Positions 53,538 to 64,000 of a stretch of DNA of 64,000 nt are shown in pieces. Where the stretch lies: contig JASBNA010000091.1 in the NCBI GenBank assembly GCA_038087015.1, positions 62,001 to 126,000 of the forward strand, given 5' to 3'. The position numbers and the translations under genes were made by a program. Origin of the DNA: Cerrena zonata. Lineage: Eukaryota; Basidiomycota; Agaricomycetes; Polyporales; Cerrenaceae. The notes below the pieces were generated by a model, which was not told where the DNA came from, made no database searches, and saw nothing but the letters and a program-made list of their open reading frames with translations. Every line of letters starts with the position of its first letter. The stretch's first letter is position 1.

Positions 53538-56094
53538 CTAGAAGTACCCTCTGAGACGATCCCAGACCGAGGTTGGTTTTGGACTCAAACCAAGTTTCTT
53601 TTGGAGTTGTGCAGAGGCATCGGTAAACACATTCACAATTGGCTTGTCCCATTTACTCTTTGAATCACCGTAGAACAACTTCAGTTGTTCCTGGGAGAGT
53701 TTGAGGAGCGAGCCCCGGTTGAGCTCATTCAAGAAGTTAGAATCGAATCCAAAGCTGTTCAAGTATTGTTTCAAATCAGCGTTGGACCATGATTCCAAGA
53801 CGTAGTCCCAGCTTTTTCTACTAGCATCCTGGATTTTTGGTTTGTATTCACCGTAGACCAGCTGGACTGCTTCATTGGCATCGGCACCGTAGCCTTTGGG
53901 CTGATTCGTATGCAACCCGAGCAGCCTCTTCCACAATTGGTTTGTATTCCCCGTAAGCACTCCATGCAGCTTCGTTAACATCGTTATAAGTATCAACAAC
54001 CTTTGGTTTGTATTCGGAATACGCCAGTTGGGCCTTTTCGTTGGCTTGGCTATAGGCACTCTGAGCAACTTCATTGGCTTGATTGTATGCTTCGGCCACT
54101 TTAGGTTTGGTTTCGATATAATTCTGATGGGCGGCACTGGCATATTGCTTCAGTTGCTCAACTGCTTCGTCAACATGCGGTTTGACTTCTTGATACTTTT
54201 CATTCAAAACACCGTTGGCAGAATCAGCATAGTCTTTGGCGGATTCATAGGCATCGTTGGCAACCTTTTGTGCGGATGCATACGCGTCTTGCGCCACTTG
54301 TTCGGCTTTTGGTTTATGTTGTTGAAATGCTTCATTAACGTAGTTTCCAAAATACTTGATGTAATTTTGTGCCTCATCAATAAACTCCTCCACTTTTGGT
54401 TTTTGGATTTTATACGTTTCAATCAATTGGTTACTCAAATCATCGGCGTATAATGTGGCGGCATTCACTGCAGCTTCTATATTATCCTTCACCTTGATTT
54501 CTTTAGAGTTGTTGATTAATTGTTGCGAGTACTCGTATGAAGCTTGCTGGGCTTTTTGCAAAGCATCGTTCACTTCAAATCTATTATCCTTGTATTTATT
54601 CTTCAATACTTTTGCAACTTGATTATAGTGCTCAATTGAAATGGAATAGGCCGCAAGTAACGTTTCGTCAGCAATCGAATTGGTTTCACCAGCTTTTTCC
54701 TTGGTGGCTTCGTAAGATTCCTCAATGCTCTTCTTATACTCATCCAAATCAGGTTTGTAATTCTTGATTTGCTCGTCAATCGATTTAGATGCATTCTCTT
54801 GTAAGCTTTGATAATATTCTGCAATGGAGTTGATCAATTCTTGTCTTGAACCATCAACTTTTTCTCCCTTTTCTTGTAACCATTGACGAATGGCTTCAGT
54901 CGACCAGCTATCAAAATACCAGTTAGATGGAACTCCAATTGCTTGTTGAGTCTTGACCGGGATATTCTTCAGAGATTTCACCAATTCAATCAATTGGCGT
55001 TTGGTGGAAAATTGAGAAAATTTAACATTACGTACTTTTAAAAATTCTTTTAAACGATCTTTGGACCAGTTATCAATACCAACTAAAAAGGATGAATTGA
55101 TAAAGTTATCCAATGTTTTTTGCCAGCTGTCGGCCTTCTTACCAATGTATGGATCAGCGTGATCCTTGGTGCTTTCAATCCAACTCTTGATATCATTGAC
55201 TAAATAATTTTCATGCGACTTCACCATTTTTTGCAACTTGTCAATATCCAAATCCTTAGCTTCAACATCAGGTTTAGTATCAATTAAACCATGCATATAT
55301 AACCATTCTCTTAATTGAGAGTAGTTCCATTCGTTAATAAAATCGTCCTTGATTTTACCGGCATCATCAAAAATCAGTCTTTCCGGTAATTTTAACGAGT
55401 CAAGTAATGATTGCTTATTATCAATGTTTGATAATGAAGCAATATAATTATTTTCCTTAACCATTTTTAATAATTCTTCTCTCGATAAATCTTCCTCATA
55501 AGTTAAGTCATGCTCTTTTAACCACTTCTTAACATCATCAATTGACCATCCTTGGTATAACCAATCACCAGCATAATTACCAGAAACTTGGAATTTTTCA
55601 AGAATATCATCCCAAGAACTCTTAGCGGAATCAATCAAATCTTGTCTTGTTGAAGTTTTATCAAAACTAATTCCATTGGACTTCAAAAAACTCTTCAAAT
55701 TATCAATAGTCCATGATTCGAAAATCCAGTTTTTAACTTGAGAATAATAATCCCCAGATGGATTCAAGTCCTTATTGGTTAAATAATCTAAATTGTGAGG
55801 AAATATCACACTTAAATCAGCATTTGGATCAGTTGCCAAATTCAAAATTTGTTGTTGGCCATCATCCGTAACATCGATGGTAAATTTACGGTTCTTGTAC
55901 TCAGCTTGTAACTTGTCAAATTCTTCTTGGGCTTGTTCATTCAATTTATCACTTGGTGTATTTTCATCAACATCAACTTTCAAATCTCTTAAAAAATGTT
56001 TGATATCGTTGTCATTAAAGGTTGAAAATGGAGAGCTATTGGCAGCAACACTGCCAGCCAAAGTTGCAATTATTGCAATAGAGAAAAGTTTCAT
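53538..56094 (-). CDS. MSC1: MSC1-like Ish1-domain protein (one frameshift)
   Basis: Secretory or nuclear-envelope/ER-lumenal protein of the S. pombe Ish1 / S. cerevisiae Msc1 type. About 851 aa if one extra base near 53890 is discounted. Signal peptide (residues 1-18, ending SVAANSS). Six Ish1 modules of the form W-S-x2-x-L-x2-W/F-L are seen, for example SWTIDNLKSFLK, GWSIDDVKKWLK, EWNYSQLREWLY, NWSKDRLKEFLK, SWSTEAIRQWLQ and, after the shift, SWSNADLKQYLN. Residues 430-740 form a long helical Ala/Tyr/Lys-rich repeat (QDAYASAQKVANDAYESAK). In yeast Msc1 affects meiotic sister-chromatid recombination; the molecular role is unclear. Confidence 0.82.
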
Positions 56095-56855
56095 TCTGAG
56101 CTAACTAAAACTATTACTAACAGAAGTAAAAGGAATTCCACTCGTTCTACTAATCATATCCTCGAAACAATTACAGTCATATATATACATAATTGCAATT
56201 TCATGGTCATAGATGCAAAAAGCACAGCAAGCAATCGTCCCCGGTCACGTGAACAACTTTCCCCTAATCAACTCAGTACGCCAGACGTCCTCTTTCAGTG
56301 TCCCTACTTAAATATCTAGTCGCCGTTAGCTATTGTCAGGTATACCAGTCTACTGAGTCTACTTTGTTAGTCTCACTCAATTGATTGTGCTAAACGGATA
56401 TGCCAATGGGTGCAACAAAAATGTTGGATTTTGAAATTCTCATAATTTTTTTGCGGTTGTTGCCAAACCTGTGGATTCAAACACAGAAATCATCCAATTC
56501 ATACAAAAATAGGTTTGCTAATTAATGATTAAAGGTAAACAAATATGGACCTATCAAATGAAACATAGGCAAATGGTGGGGGAAAGGAGGGTTCTTTGAT
56601 CATTCAATTCATCTATTTCGCGAGAAGAGAAAGTCCAATTGTCAGTCCCCATAGTTACAGCCCATATGTTTCATATTGCCAATATTCTTCGAACATATCA
56701 TACACACTGGTTATTCCAATCATGGAATATGGTAAGCATTCCAGTCATTTGGGAAGAGGCAGAGAGTGCCCGCTACTAAAAATCAAAAAGAAAAAAAATA
56801 GAGGGGAGCATACTAGTATTTTGCAACTATTAAAGAAAAAACAACCGAATTACCA
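56095..56855. promoter_or_regulatory. Promoter of the MSC1-like gene
   Basis: The Cbf1-type site GTCACGTGAAC lies at about 56242-56252, some 150 bp upstream of the ATG, with TATATATAC near 56179. No gene seen between 56260 and 56850. Confidence 0.5.
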
Positions 56856-57842
56856 ATGTTGCAAATTAATATGAACATAACGTCCCAAACAAATGAACTA
56901 CTGACAAGAGTTATTGGGAGAGCGACTCCACTTCTAGCTGAAGTGCTAGTACAGGCTCGTCATTATATGCGACTGATGGTGGTTCTAGTGATGTTTCGGA
57001 CCGAGTCTCGAATATTGGAACCTTATTCAGTCGGGTGGCTTTAACACCTAGGGTTGAAGTGACTCCAGCAGAAGACTTATCTAATGAAGCAAGAAAAGAA
57101 TAGTCATATTGAGAGAAAGAAGAAGCTAACGAGCGATTAGGTTTTGGAGTTTTACAGAAAATGCAAATCAACAAGATGGTTTTGAAAATTCAGACCAATT
57201 GGAGACGTGAAAGAGCAAACGCATACTTAGAAGTGCCTAACTCTACTAGAAGTGAAGAACAGTCTAGCCGAAGTGCTAGCAAACAAGAATAGAAGTATGG
57301 CGAATGATACAGACACTTTTGGTTATTGGAGTTTAGATACTATCAAAGAACGTAATGTTAATTTACGCTATGATTATAGCTTGAGAAATTTAGCAAGAAG
57401 TAAATCGATTTCTAATGTGAAAATTAGTGATGAATTTCACAAATCAGTCACAAATGTTATCATTGCTCTGAATAGGGACGGAGGATTGTTGAAACTTAAG
57501 CCATCAACATCATCTCCTTTAACTGCGACGAAATTTCGAAACGACGCCTTTTCCTTTCAAATTGACATTTGGGAGCGTATACCACGTCAAATCAGGTATA
57601 GCGAAAACTACCACACTGACCTTGAAAAAGGGTATTCTATTAGCGACGACGGCTTATTGATTGAATTTATCGACAGAACCGGTGACAGAAGAAAGCGATT
57701 CCATGATTGGTGGGGAAAACTAAAAATTATATTTAGACACAAATCCTTATTACAAGAAAACGAGCGTGTTGATGAAGAGCTCAAACGACTTGCTAAGGAC
57801 TGTTTGTTGATGGAGTACGAGAAACTCCAAAGATTAGTGTAA
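56856..57842 (+). pseudogene. Unknown gene read in several frames (frameshifted or decayed)
   Basis: I do not recognise this protein. Protein-like segments follow each other in different frames: ATG 56856 or 56871 (MNITSQTNELLTRVIG), then SDGG-like SSLYATDGGSSDVSDRVS to RVEVTPAEDLSNEARKE (about 56940-57100), then ANERLGFGVLQKMQINKM to SSRSASKQE (about 57125-57291), and finally 57297-57842 (MANDTDTFGYWSLDTIKE ... EYEKLQRLV), the longest intact piece at 181 aa. The C-terminal part is basic and Arg/Asp-rich with no known domain. An uncharacterised ORF occupies this place in C. albicans, from memory. About three indels would restore one frame. Confidence 0.5.
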
Positions 57843-58001
57843 ACAATATATACCCAACAATTAATTGTTGCAAATTGTAACTGAGAATCGTATGAGTATT
57901 TCGTTAAGCGAGCGAAAAATTACATGGGTGGGTAAAAAAGGAGATAAATAATCTATGAAATTAAGTAATTATGAGAGAATAAATTTTTAAAAATGACAAA
58001 C

Positions 58002-59348
58002 TTAATCTTTTCTGAGGTATTTTCTTTGGAATTTATCATTAATATCAGCCAAGTAGTAGACACCTTTAGCGATGTTTTCCAAGCTACCTTTTGGTTCATA
58101 ACTTTTTTGTAAGTGAATTTTTTCTCTTAATTCAATGGCTGCAACATATTCTTGAGGAGTTTTTTGAACTCTTGAATCTTTTAATTTATCATCGATGTTC
58201 AAGTTGGAAGTGATTTTAGAGATATCACCTTTGACTTGAACTGATAATAAGGTAGAAGCTAAACCAGAACCGTAAGAGAAGACACCAATTCTTTTATTTT
58301 GTAAATTATCATTACCAATATAGTATAATAAAGAAGCTAAACCAGACCAACAAGAAGCAGTGTACATATTACCAGTGTTGGTAGCAATTTGTAAAGCCGG
58401 AGTAACTCTTTCTTGAGTAGCCTTTTTAGCTAAACCTAAGAAAGTTTTTTCAACAGTTTTATCAACCAAAGAATCTTCGTAAGATAATTCAGATAATGAT
58501 TTAATTTGATCTTCTGGTAATAAATCTTTAAAGCTTGAAGGGTTTGATTTGAAATCGTTGAATAATAATCTTGCATAAGATTTAGTAACTAATTTACAAG
58601 TTGGAACATGGAATGCATTATAATCAAAATGATCATAAACCCCAACAGTTTTACCCTTTTCTTTGGTGATTTTTTTAGAATAAGCTTGATAGCACTGATC
58701 AATAGCTCTGGTATAACAAGTTAATGAGAAATGGCCATCGACAACTGGATATTCAGAAGTGAAATCTGGTTTATAGAAATCATAAGTATGTTCCATAAAA
58801 GAACCTCTAGTTGGATCAAAAACAATTGGAGCATCTGGACCAATCAACAAGGCGACGGCACCAACACCACCGGTTGGTCTAGCATTACCTTTTGAATAAA
58901 TGGCGATATCACCAGAAACAACCATTGCATCTCTACCATCCCAAGAAGATGATTCAACCCAACTAATAGCGTTAATAACAGCACTGGTACCACCATAACA
59001 AGCATTCATGGTATCAACCCCTTCAATATCGGTGTTTTCACCGAATAATTGCATCAAAACTGATTTAACGGATTTGGATTTATCTAATAAAGTTTCAGTA
59101 CCAACTTCCAAACGACCAATGTTATTGGTATCAACGTTATAATTTTCAAGTAAACGAGAAGTAACAGTCAATGCTAATGAGTAAATATCTTCTCTATCGT
59201 CAACGAAAGACATGTTGGTTTGTCCTAAACCAATAGTATATTTACCACTTGGAATTTCATCAAATTTTTCTAATTCTGCTTGATTAACATAGTTCTTTGG
59301 AATATAGACTTCAATAGCCTTGATACCAACGTTTTGAGGTCTGGACAT
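58002..59348 (-). CDS. ERG13: ERG13, HMG-CoA synthase
   Basis: Condenses acetyl-CoA with acetoacetyl-CoA to HMG-CoA at the entry to the mevalonate/ergosterol pathway. 448 aa. Catalytic Cys is C117 in MNACYGGT; the general-base Glu sits in [12 protein letters not shown] (about 85), and the His is in [21 protein letters not shown] marks the C-terminal fold. Full length. The promoter contains a sterol regulatory element. Confidence 0.97.
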   Translation of the reverse strand: MSRPQNVGIKAIEVYIPKNYVNQAELEKFDEIPSGKYTIGLGQTNMSFVDDREDIYSLALTVTSRLLENYNVDTNNIGRLEVGTETLLDKSKSVKSVLMQLFGENTDIEGVDTMNACYGGTSAVINAISWVESSSWDGRDAMVVSGDIAIYSKGNARPTGGVGAVALLIGPDAPIVFDPTRGSFMEHTYDFYKPDFTSEYPVVDGHFSLTCYTRAIDQCYQAYSKKITKEKGKTVGVYDHFDYNAFHVPTCKLVTKSYARLLFNDFKSNPSSFKDLLPEDQIKSLSELSYEDSLVDKTVEKTFLGLAKKATQERVTPALQIATNTGNMYTASCWSGLASLLYYIGNDNLQNKRIGVFSYGSGLASTLLSVQVKGDISKITSNLNIDDKLKDSRVQKTPQEYVAAIELREKIHLQKSYEPKGSLENIAKGVYYLADINDKFQRKYLRKD

Positions 59349-60164
59349 GTTTGCTTCAATACTGTTACTCTTTTTATTCTTTCTAAAAACGAATGGAGAA
59401 AAAGAAGTAAAGTTTCAATTACTAGTGATCTATCACTTTATATGAAAAAAAAGCCAGTTGAAAAACTGTGTGTGTTTATCGATCGTATAACGCGTACCTA
59501 AACGACGTTTAGAAAAGTTTTGGGTGTTTTGTCCATTTCATTTTTCGACGTCGCCATTTTTGCAGGTTGGCCCTTTTGCACGTTAGATCCAAGGCTTTAC
59601 ATGTTGGATTCACACAATTAGCATGTTGTATGTTTACAGTTTGACTCCATTAAAATTGCATATTATCACTTTGCAGGTTATACCGATTGTTCTACACTTT
59701 ACATATCTACAGATTAGCTGTTGGACTTTACAGATTACATTTAAAAATTGCAGATTACGCCCGTTGGAGATTTATACAATAATCAGAGCAGCCGTTTTAA
59801 ACTTTATTTGGCTGTCACTTATTGTTTAATGTATTCTTGGTTTATGGCGTTTCCCGAGACTTCCTACTTTCCAATAGGTATAAAAGACCAAAAAACAAGC
59901 GACAAACAGCCCAGGAGGATCGCTTGCCAGAGATAACGTTGATAAAGATCTAAACAGAAGCATTCGCTTAAAATTATCGTTGGAGGAAAAAATTTCGCCA
60001 TCACCGTATTAAATTACGCATCTTACTAATAAAAAAAAAAAAAAAAGATCCGTTCATCGGTCTTTCAATTTACTTACGAGTGCTTATCATAACTTTAGGG
60101 ATATCAAATAAGCTAGAATCTTGCGATATTGAGTTGATACTTTCAGGTGAATTGCTCTTTAGTG
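59349..60164. promoter_or_regulatory. Divergent promoter region of ERG13 and ALO1
   Basis: From the ERG13 side: TTTATATGAA about 90 bp upstream, the SRE TCGTATA at 59483-59489 and an MluI box ACGCGT at 59490-59495. In the centre three CAGATTA words sit 20-21 bp apart (59710, 59731, 59751). An A16 run lies near 60031-60046. No gene. Confidence 0.6.
59483..59489. promoter_or_regulatory. Sterol regulatory element TCGTATA (Upc2-type)
   Basis: Exact 7-bp core bound by Upc2/Ecm22 in S. cerevisiae and Upc2 in C. albicans, 135-141 bp upstream of the ERG13 ATG, which is a known Upc2-type target pathway. It touches an ACGCGT box at 59490-59495. Confidence 0.65.
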
Positions 60165-61850
60165 ATGTCGGATCCAATAGCTGAAGTTCCTGAATCAATC
60201 AGGCTGTTTCGTACGCCTAAATTGTTCCATAAGACATGGGCCGGTACTTTTTATTGCAAACCCCTGGCAATTTTCCAACCAACCAATCTTGATGAAATCA
60301 AGGAGTTGGTTAAACAAGCTCGTCTTCACAATAAGACGATTATGACCGTAGGGTCGGGTCATTCTCCCAGTGATTTGACCATGACTAAAGAATGGCTTTG
60401 TAACTTGGATAAGTTTGATAAAGTATTAAAACAAGAAGAATTTTCGGGCCCTCGTACTGAAAATCCCAATGAAAAAGAAGTCAAGTTTGTTGATTTGACC
60501 GTGGAAGCTGGTTGTCGTGTTTACCAATTAAATGATTACTTGAAGAATCATTCGTTGGCTATTCAAAATTTGGGTTCAATTAGTGATCAATCAATTGCCG
60601 GTCTTATTTCAACCGGGACTCATGGTTCTTCGCAATACCATGGTCTTGTCTCTCAACAAGTTGTATCCATTAATATATTGAATGGGGATGGCGAAGTCAT
60701 CACTTGTAACTCGGTGGAAAATGAAGATATCTTTAGAGCTGCCCTTTTATCCTTAGGTAAAATCGGGATCATTACTCATGTTACTTTAAGAACCATTCCT
60801 CGCTATACTATCAAATCTAAACAAGAAATCATCAATTTCTCAACTTTACTTAATGAATGGGACTCTCTTTGGTTAGAAGCAGAATTCATTCGTATATGGT
60901 GGTTCCCATATACTGCCAAATGTGTTTGTTGGCGAGCAGTCAAATCTGACGAACCTTTAAGTGACCCAAGACCTTCCTGGTATGGTACTCGCTTAGGTAG
61001 ATTCTTCTATGAGTCTCTTTTATTCATTTCGGTTCATTTGTTTCCTCGTTTCACTCCCTATGTTGAAAGATTTATCTTTAATCAACAATATGGTAACGTT
61101 GAAACTCTTGGTAAAGGTGATATTGCGGTTCAAAACTCAGTTGAAGGTTTAAATATGGATTGTTTATTCTCTCAATTTGTTAATGAATGGTCAGCGCCTT
61201 TAGGTACTTCAAAAGACTTGTTAGTAAAATTAGATGATGCCATTAGATTGGCTGCTGCAAAAGGTGATTTCTTCGTCCATGCTCCAATTGAAGTTAGATG
61301 TTCGAACGTTACCAACTCTGATAAACCTTTTGTTAATGACGATGGTGAAATATCTTTATATCCACCTCAATCATGGCTTGCAACAAGAAATAGATTAAGC
61401 TCTGGTCCTATTCCTGGTAATAATTTAAGACCATACTTGGATAACTCTCCTGATGGATTACCTTACGTTGAAGATGCTTCTAAAATCACAAATGATCAAT
61501 TGACTCTATTTGTGAATGCTACTATGTACAGACCTTTCCGTACTAACGTTGAAACCAAAAAATGGTATCAAATATTTGAAAACTTAATGACCGAAGTTGG
61601 TGGTAAACCTCATTGGGCTAAAAATTTCATCGGTGTTGATGGTGATCATAAAACTGATGAAGACTTGAAAGAACAATTAGCTTATGGTGGTCGTGAATTC
61701 TATACCATGATTGGTTTCAACCCAGTTATGAAAAAATGGTTTGGTGAAAATTTAATCAAATATAATGACGCTAGAAAGAAATTAGATCCTCATGGTGTTT
61801 TCTTGAGTGGTAGAGATTGGGCCGTTAGAAATGGTATCTTAATAGACTAA
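60165..61850 (+). CDS. ALO1: ALO1, D-arabinono-1,4-lactone oxidase
   Basis: Last step of D-erythroascorbic acid synthesis, in the mitochondrial membrane. 561 aa from ATG 60165; the open frame upstream (from 60147) lacks ATG. FAD-binding PCMH domain with the covalent-flavin His in GSGHS (H66), GSISDQSIAGLISTGTHGS near 140-160, and the ALO C-terminal domain with PHWAKNF and LDPHGVFLSGRDW. A hydrophobic stretch (FFYESLLFISVHLF) near residue 290 fits membrane association. Confidence 0.95.
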   Translation: MSDPIAEVPESIRLFRTPKLFHKTWAGTFYCKPLAIFQPTNLDEIKELVKQARLHNKTIMTVGSGHSPSDLTMTKEWLCNLDKFDKVLKQEEFSGPRTENPNEKEVKFVDLTVEAGCRVYQLNDYLKNHSLAIQNLGSISDQSIAGLISTGTHGSSQYHGLVSQQVVSINILNGDGEVITCNSVENEDIFRAALLSLGKIGIITHVTLRTIPRYTIKSKQEIINFSTLLNEWDSLWLEAEFIRIWWFPYTAKCVCWRAVKSDEPLSDPRPSWYGTRLGRFFYESLLFISVHLFPRFTPYVERFIFNQQYGNVETLGKGDIAVQNSVEGLNMDCLFSQFVNEWSAPLGTSKDLLVKLDDAIRLAAAKGDFFVHAPIEVRCSNVTNSDKPFVNDDGEISLYPPQSWLATRNRLSSGPIPGNNLRPYLDNSPDGLPYVEDASKITNDQLTLFVNATMYRPFRTNVETKKWYQIFENLMTEVGGKPHWAKNFIGVDGDHKTDEDLKEQLAYGGREFYTMIGFNPVMKKWFGENLIKYNDARKKLDPHGVFLSGRDWAVRNGILID

Positions 61851-61933
61851 AAGTATATAATGTTTACATCATTGTACTTAGAACGAAAATCTTATGTATA
61901 AATAAATCCTAATATACACTATTCATTATGCTA

Positions 61934-64000
61934 TTATTTAAAGGGTGCCTTTAATGGATCAATAACTGTACCTTGTTTAGTAATAACCCTAGGCATAGAC
62001 ATCCTTTGATGGGTTTCTTTCGAAGTCCATTGTTGGCCAATTGGCATACGCAATGAACGTTCATATTGTTCTCTTGTTTCAAATGGATAAGGAACAGCAC
62101 CACTTTGATATTTCAAATTTTTCTTATTGACCTTTTCGTTGATTATGACATCTTCTTTATCCTTATCTTTTCTACGGTTCTCTTGAACAACACCATCGAT
62201 TTTACGAACAAATTTATTCTTCTTCCTCTTTTTAATTCCTTCACCTGCCCAGTCACCCCAACCAGGTAAAGTAACATCTTCTTCTTTATCACCCTCATCT
62301 TCAATGACATGCTTCTTTTCATTTTCAAACTCTTGAACTACGTCATCACCTGCAAATGCTTCTTTAATAAGATTTTTTTGTTGGAACATTCTAATTTCGC
62401 CATTGTTGGCTTCGTCGTCATCAACGTCTGAATCACTATCATTCACACCTCCCTTGTTAACATGCAACGTTTCTTCTAAACTGATAATGTTATCGTCTTC
62501 ACGTTCTCGGTCTGCAGCACTTCTCTTCTTACTATGTTTGGATATTTTTGCAGCTGATTTACTGAGACGGGAAGAATCTTTATCAATCGCATGAATTTTT
62601 GATGATTTCTGAGTTGGTTCATTGGATGCAGTAATCCAAGGATTCAGTTCATCATCATTACTATTGTTATCTTGTTTGGAGCTGCTATCGTCTTCGACAT
62701 CTGAATCATTGTTAGGGACAACTTCAACATCACCTGCAACGGTATATTTTTTACTCAATTTTTTGTCTAAGCTCTTAGCATTATCAAGCTTAATTTCATT
62801 TCTAGTGTGTTGATCAAGTGCATCCATTTCAGCCTTCATTTCAGCAGAATCACCACCATAAACTCTTCTCCCTTGATTCTTACGTTGGCCAACGCTGGTG
62901 TTCCCATTGGAAAATTCATCAATATCTTCACCATTCTCCAACTTACGTAAGTTTTCAATTTCTTTTATATTTTCCTCTCTTTGTTTTGCTTCGGCTGCTT
63001 TCATAAAGTCCATCGCAAGAACCCCTTTACCTAATTTATGTCTTTTTACATCATCACGTTCTTCATGATCGTCATCTTTTTCGTATTCTTTTTCGATATC
63101 AGAAGCTCCTCCATCACTTTGGTCACCATCTTCGTAACCTAATTGTTTTGCTCTTAATCTTTCACCTTGTCTCAACATTTCTTCTAATTCGCCTCTATTG
63201 GAAGCATCTTTAGAAAGACCAGTCTTGATCATTGATTGTGCCCATTTAGACTGAGTTTTATGTTTCAAGTTCATTCTTTCTTCAGCACGCTTCATGTCAT
63301 GATCTTCAGGGTCACTCTCCATATCAGAACCTTCTACTAATTCTTGATTTCTGAGTCTTTCCTTCTTTTTTATTTTATGATATTGTTTAGACTTAATTTT
63401 CTTAATACGCTTGGCTCTTCTTTCATCACGGAACATTAATTCTCTCATCATTCTCAACTCGTTTGTTCTTTTTCTCATTTCTTCTTTAGATAATTTAGCA
63501 GTAGCAATTTCTTCGAAAGTTGCTTCATTCTTATCATCAGCTAATGCGGATTCTTTTAATAAGTTTTGAATTTTTGACTCAAGTTCAGTTGCAGGTTCTT
63601 CATCCGGTTTGAAAGTGTTGGCAGTAGTATTTGGTTGAGAAGTTTGATTCATTGGAAATTTCAAAACTTCGGCATCAAGATTAGCTTCAACGGTTTTTTG
63701 CCATTTACTAACTTGGTCTTTTGTAATATTGTAAGCTACTTTTCTATCGTGTCTTTCTTGGATGTTTTTTGGTAATGGGACTGCTAATGCCTTTGATTTT
63801 TCTGGGTCTTCATCGATTAAAATTGCATCTTTGGAAATACTTGAGTCAACTGCCGAAATCATATCATTTAAAGATAACTTGTTACCACTGGTTGGAATAT
63901 TATATTCATTTTCTTCGGTGGTTTCAGTAACAAGTCTTTTCCTTTCTTTGGCTGGTTTTTTCAATTGTGATTGTAAACGAGAAACGGTATTGGTTAAATC
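61934..64000 (-). CDS. UTP14: UTP14, small-subunit processome protein (5' end outside window)
   Basis: Nucleolar U3 snoRNP component needed for 18S rRNA maturation; activates the helicase Dhr1. At least 688 residues; the frame is open to the window edge and the start is missing. Seen: VSRLQSQLKKPAKERKR then RKVAYNITKDQVSKWQ, acidic Asp/Glu-Ser tracts and Lys-rich blocks (RRAKRIKKIKSKQYHK), and the conserved C-terminal LPGWGDWAG followed by PYPFETREQYERSLR and IGQQWTSKETHQRM. These last blocks are diagnostic for Utp14. Confidence 0.95.
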   Translation of the reverse strand, partial: DLTNTVSRLQSQLKKPAKERKRLVTETTEENEYNIPTSGNKLSLNDMISAVDSSISKDAILIDEDPEKSKALAVPLPKNIQERHDRKVAYNITKDQVSKWQKTVEANLDAEVLKFPMNQTSQPNTTANTFKPDEEPATELESKIQNLLKESALADDKNEATFEEIATAKLSKEEMRKRTNELRMMRELMFRDERRAKRIKKIKSKQYHKIKKKERLRNQELVEGSDMESDPEDHDMKRAEERMNLKHKTQSKWAQSMIKTGLSKDASNRGELEEMLRQGERLRAKQLGYEDGDQSDGGASDIEKEYEKDDDHEERDDVKRHKLGKGVLAMDFMKAAEAKQREENIKEIENLRKLENGEDIDEFSNGNTSVGQRKNQGRRVYGGDSAEMKAEMDALDQHTRNEIKLDNAKSLDKKLSKKYTVAGDVEVVPNNDSDVEDDSSSKQDNNSNDDELNPWITASNEPTQKSSKIHAIDKDSSRLSKSAAKISKHSKKRSAADREREDDNIISLEETLHVNKGGVNDSDSDVDDDEANNGEIRMFQQKNLIKEAFAGDDVVQEFENEKKHVIEDEGDKEEDVTLPGWGDWAGEGIKKRKKNKFVRKIDGVVQENRRKDKDKEDVIINEKVNKKNLKYQSGAVPYPFETREQYERSLRMPIGQQWTSKETHQRMSMPRVITKQGTVIDPLKAPFK

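Noticed and set aside
1..64000. CRISPR array, operon-like defence system or viral insertion
   Set aside because: Eukaryotic chromosome; no spacer-repeat array and no viral or defence gene set seen on either strand.

Overview
This is an ordinary, gene-dense stretch of a budding-yeast nuclear chromosome, most likely from the CUG-Ser1 (Candida/Lodderomyces/Debaryomyces) clade. The evidence is the protein families seen, the short introns with GTATGT and TACTAAC signals, a retained U2AF small subunit (absent from Saccharomyces), in-frame CTG codons where relatives tend to carry Ser/Thr, and intergenic copies of the Candida telomere-repeat core (TCTTGGTGTACGGAT). The order CBR1, TUB1, MSC1-like, unknown ORF, ERG13 resembles Candida albicans chromosome R as I remember it (not checked here).

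Layout. 0-5 kb: the 3' half of a CDR/PDR multidrug ABC transporter, a decayed LINE fragment ending in A20, a repeat-rich gene-poor tract with a 330-bp inverted-repeat element, and tRNA-Glu(UUC). 5-24 kb: a small unknown gene, PAN2 (with a 5' intron found here), TCO89, RTC6, SEC21, an oligopeptide transporter, MRL1 and an ankyrin-DIL protein. 24-32 kb: a secreted aspartyl protease, MRPL37, OLA1, a broken MNN1-type mannosyltransferase and a methyltransferase. 32-46 kb: RPM2, UFO1, CLU1 and an MMT-type metal carrier. 46-64 kb: U2AF35, two tandem pyridoxal-reductase-like genes, CBR1, TUB1 (intron with a 12-bp minisatellite), an Ish1-domain MSC1 protein, a broken unknown gene, ERG13, ALO1 and the 3' part of UTP14.

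The genes are mostly unrelated housekeeping functions: mRNA decay and splicing, COPI transport, TORC1, mitochondrial translation and RNase P, sterol and erythroascorbate synthesis, cytoskeleton, ribosome biogenesis. There is no gene cluster acting as one system. The points most worth a second look are: two introns whose first exons are only 18 and 25 nt; telomere-like Rap1-type motifs in promoters; clustered single-base frameshifts in at least seven otherwise conserved genes (sequence error or decay); an orphan protein-like reading frame just upstream of UFO1; and a sterol element overlapping an MluI box between ERG13 and ALO1. I see no convincing undescribed multi-gene system.
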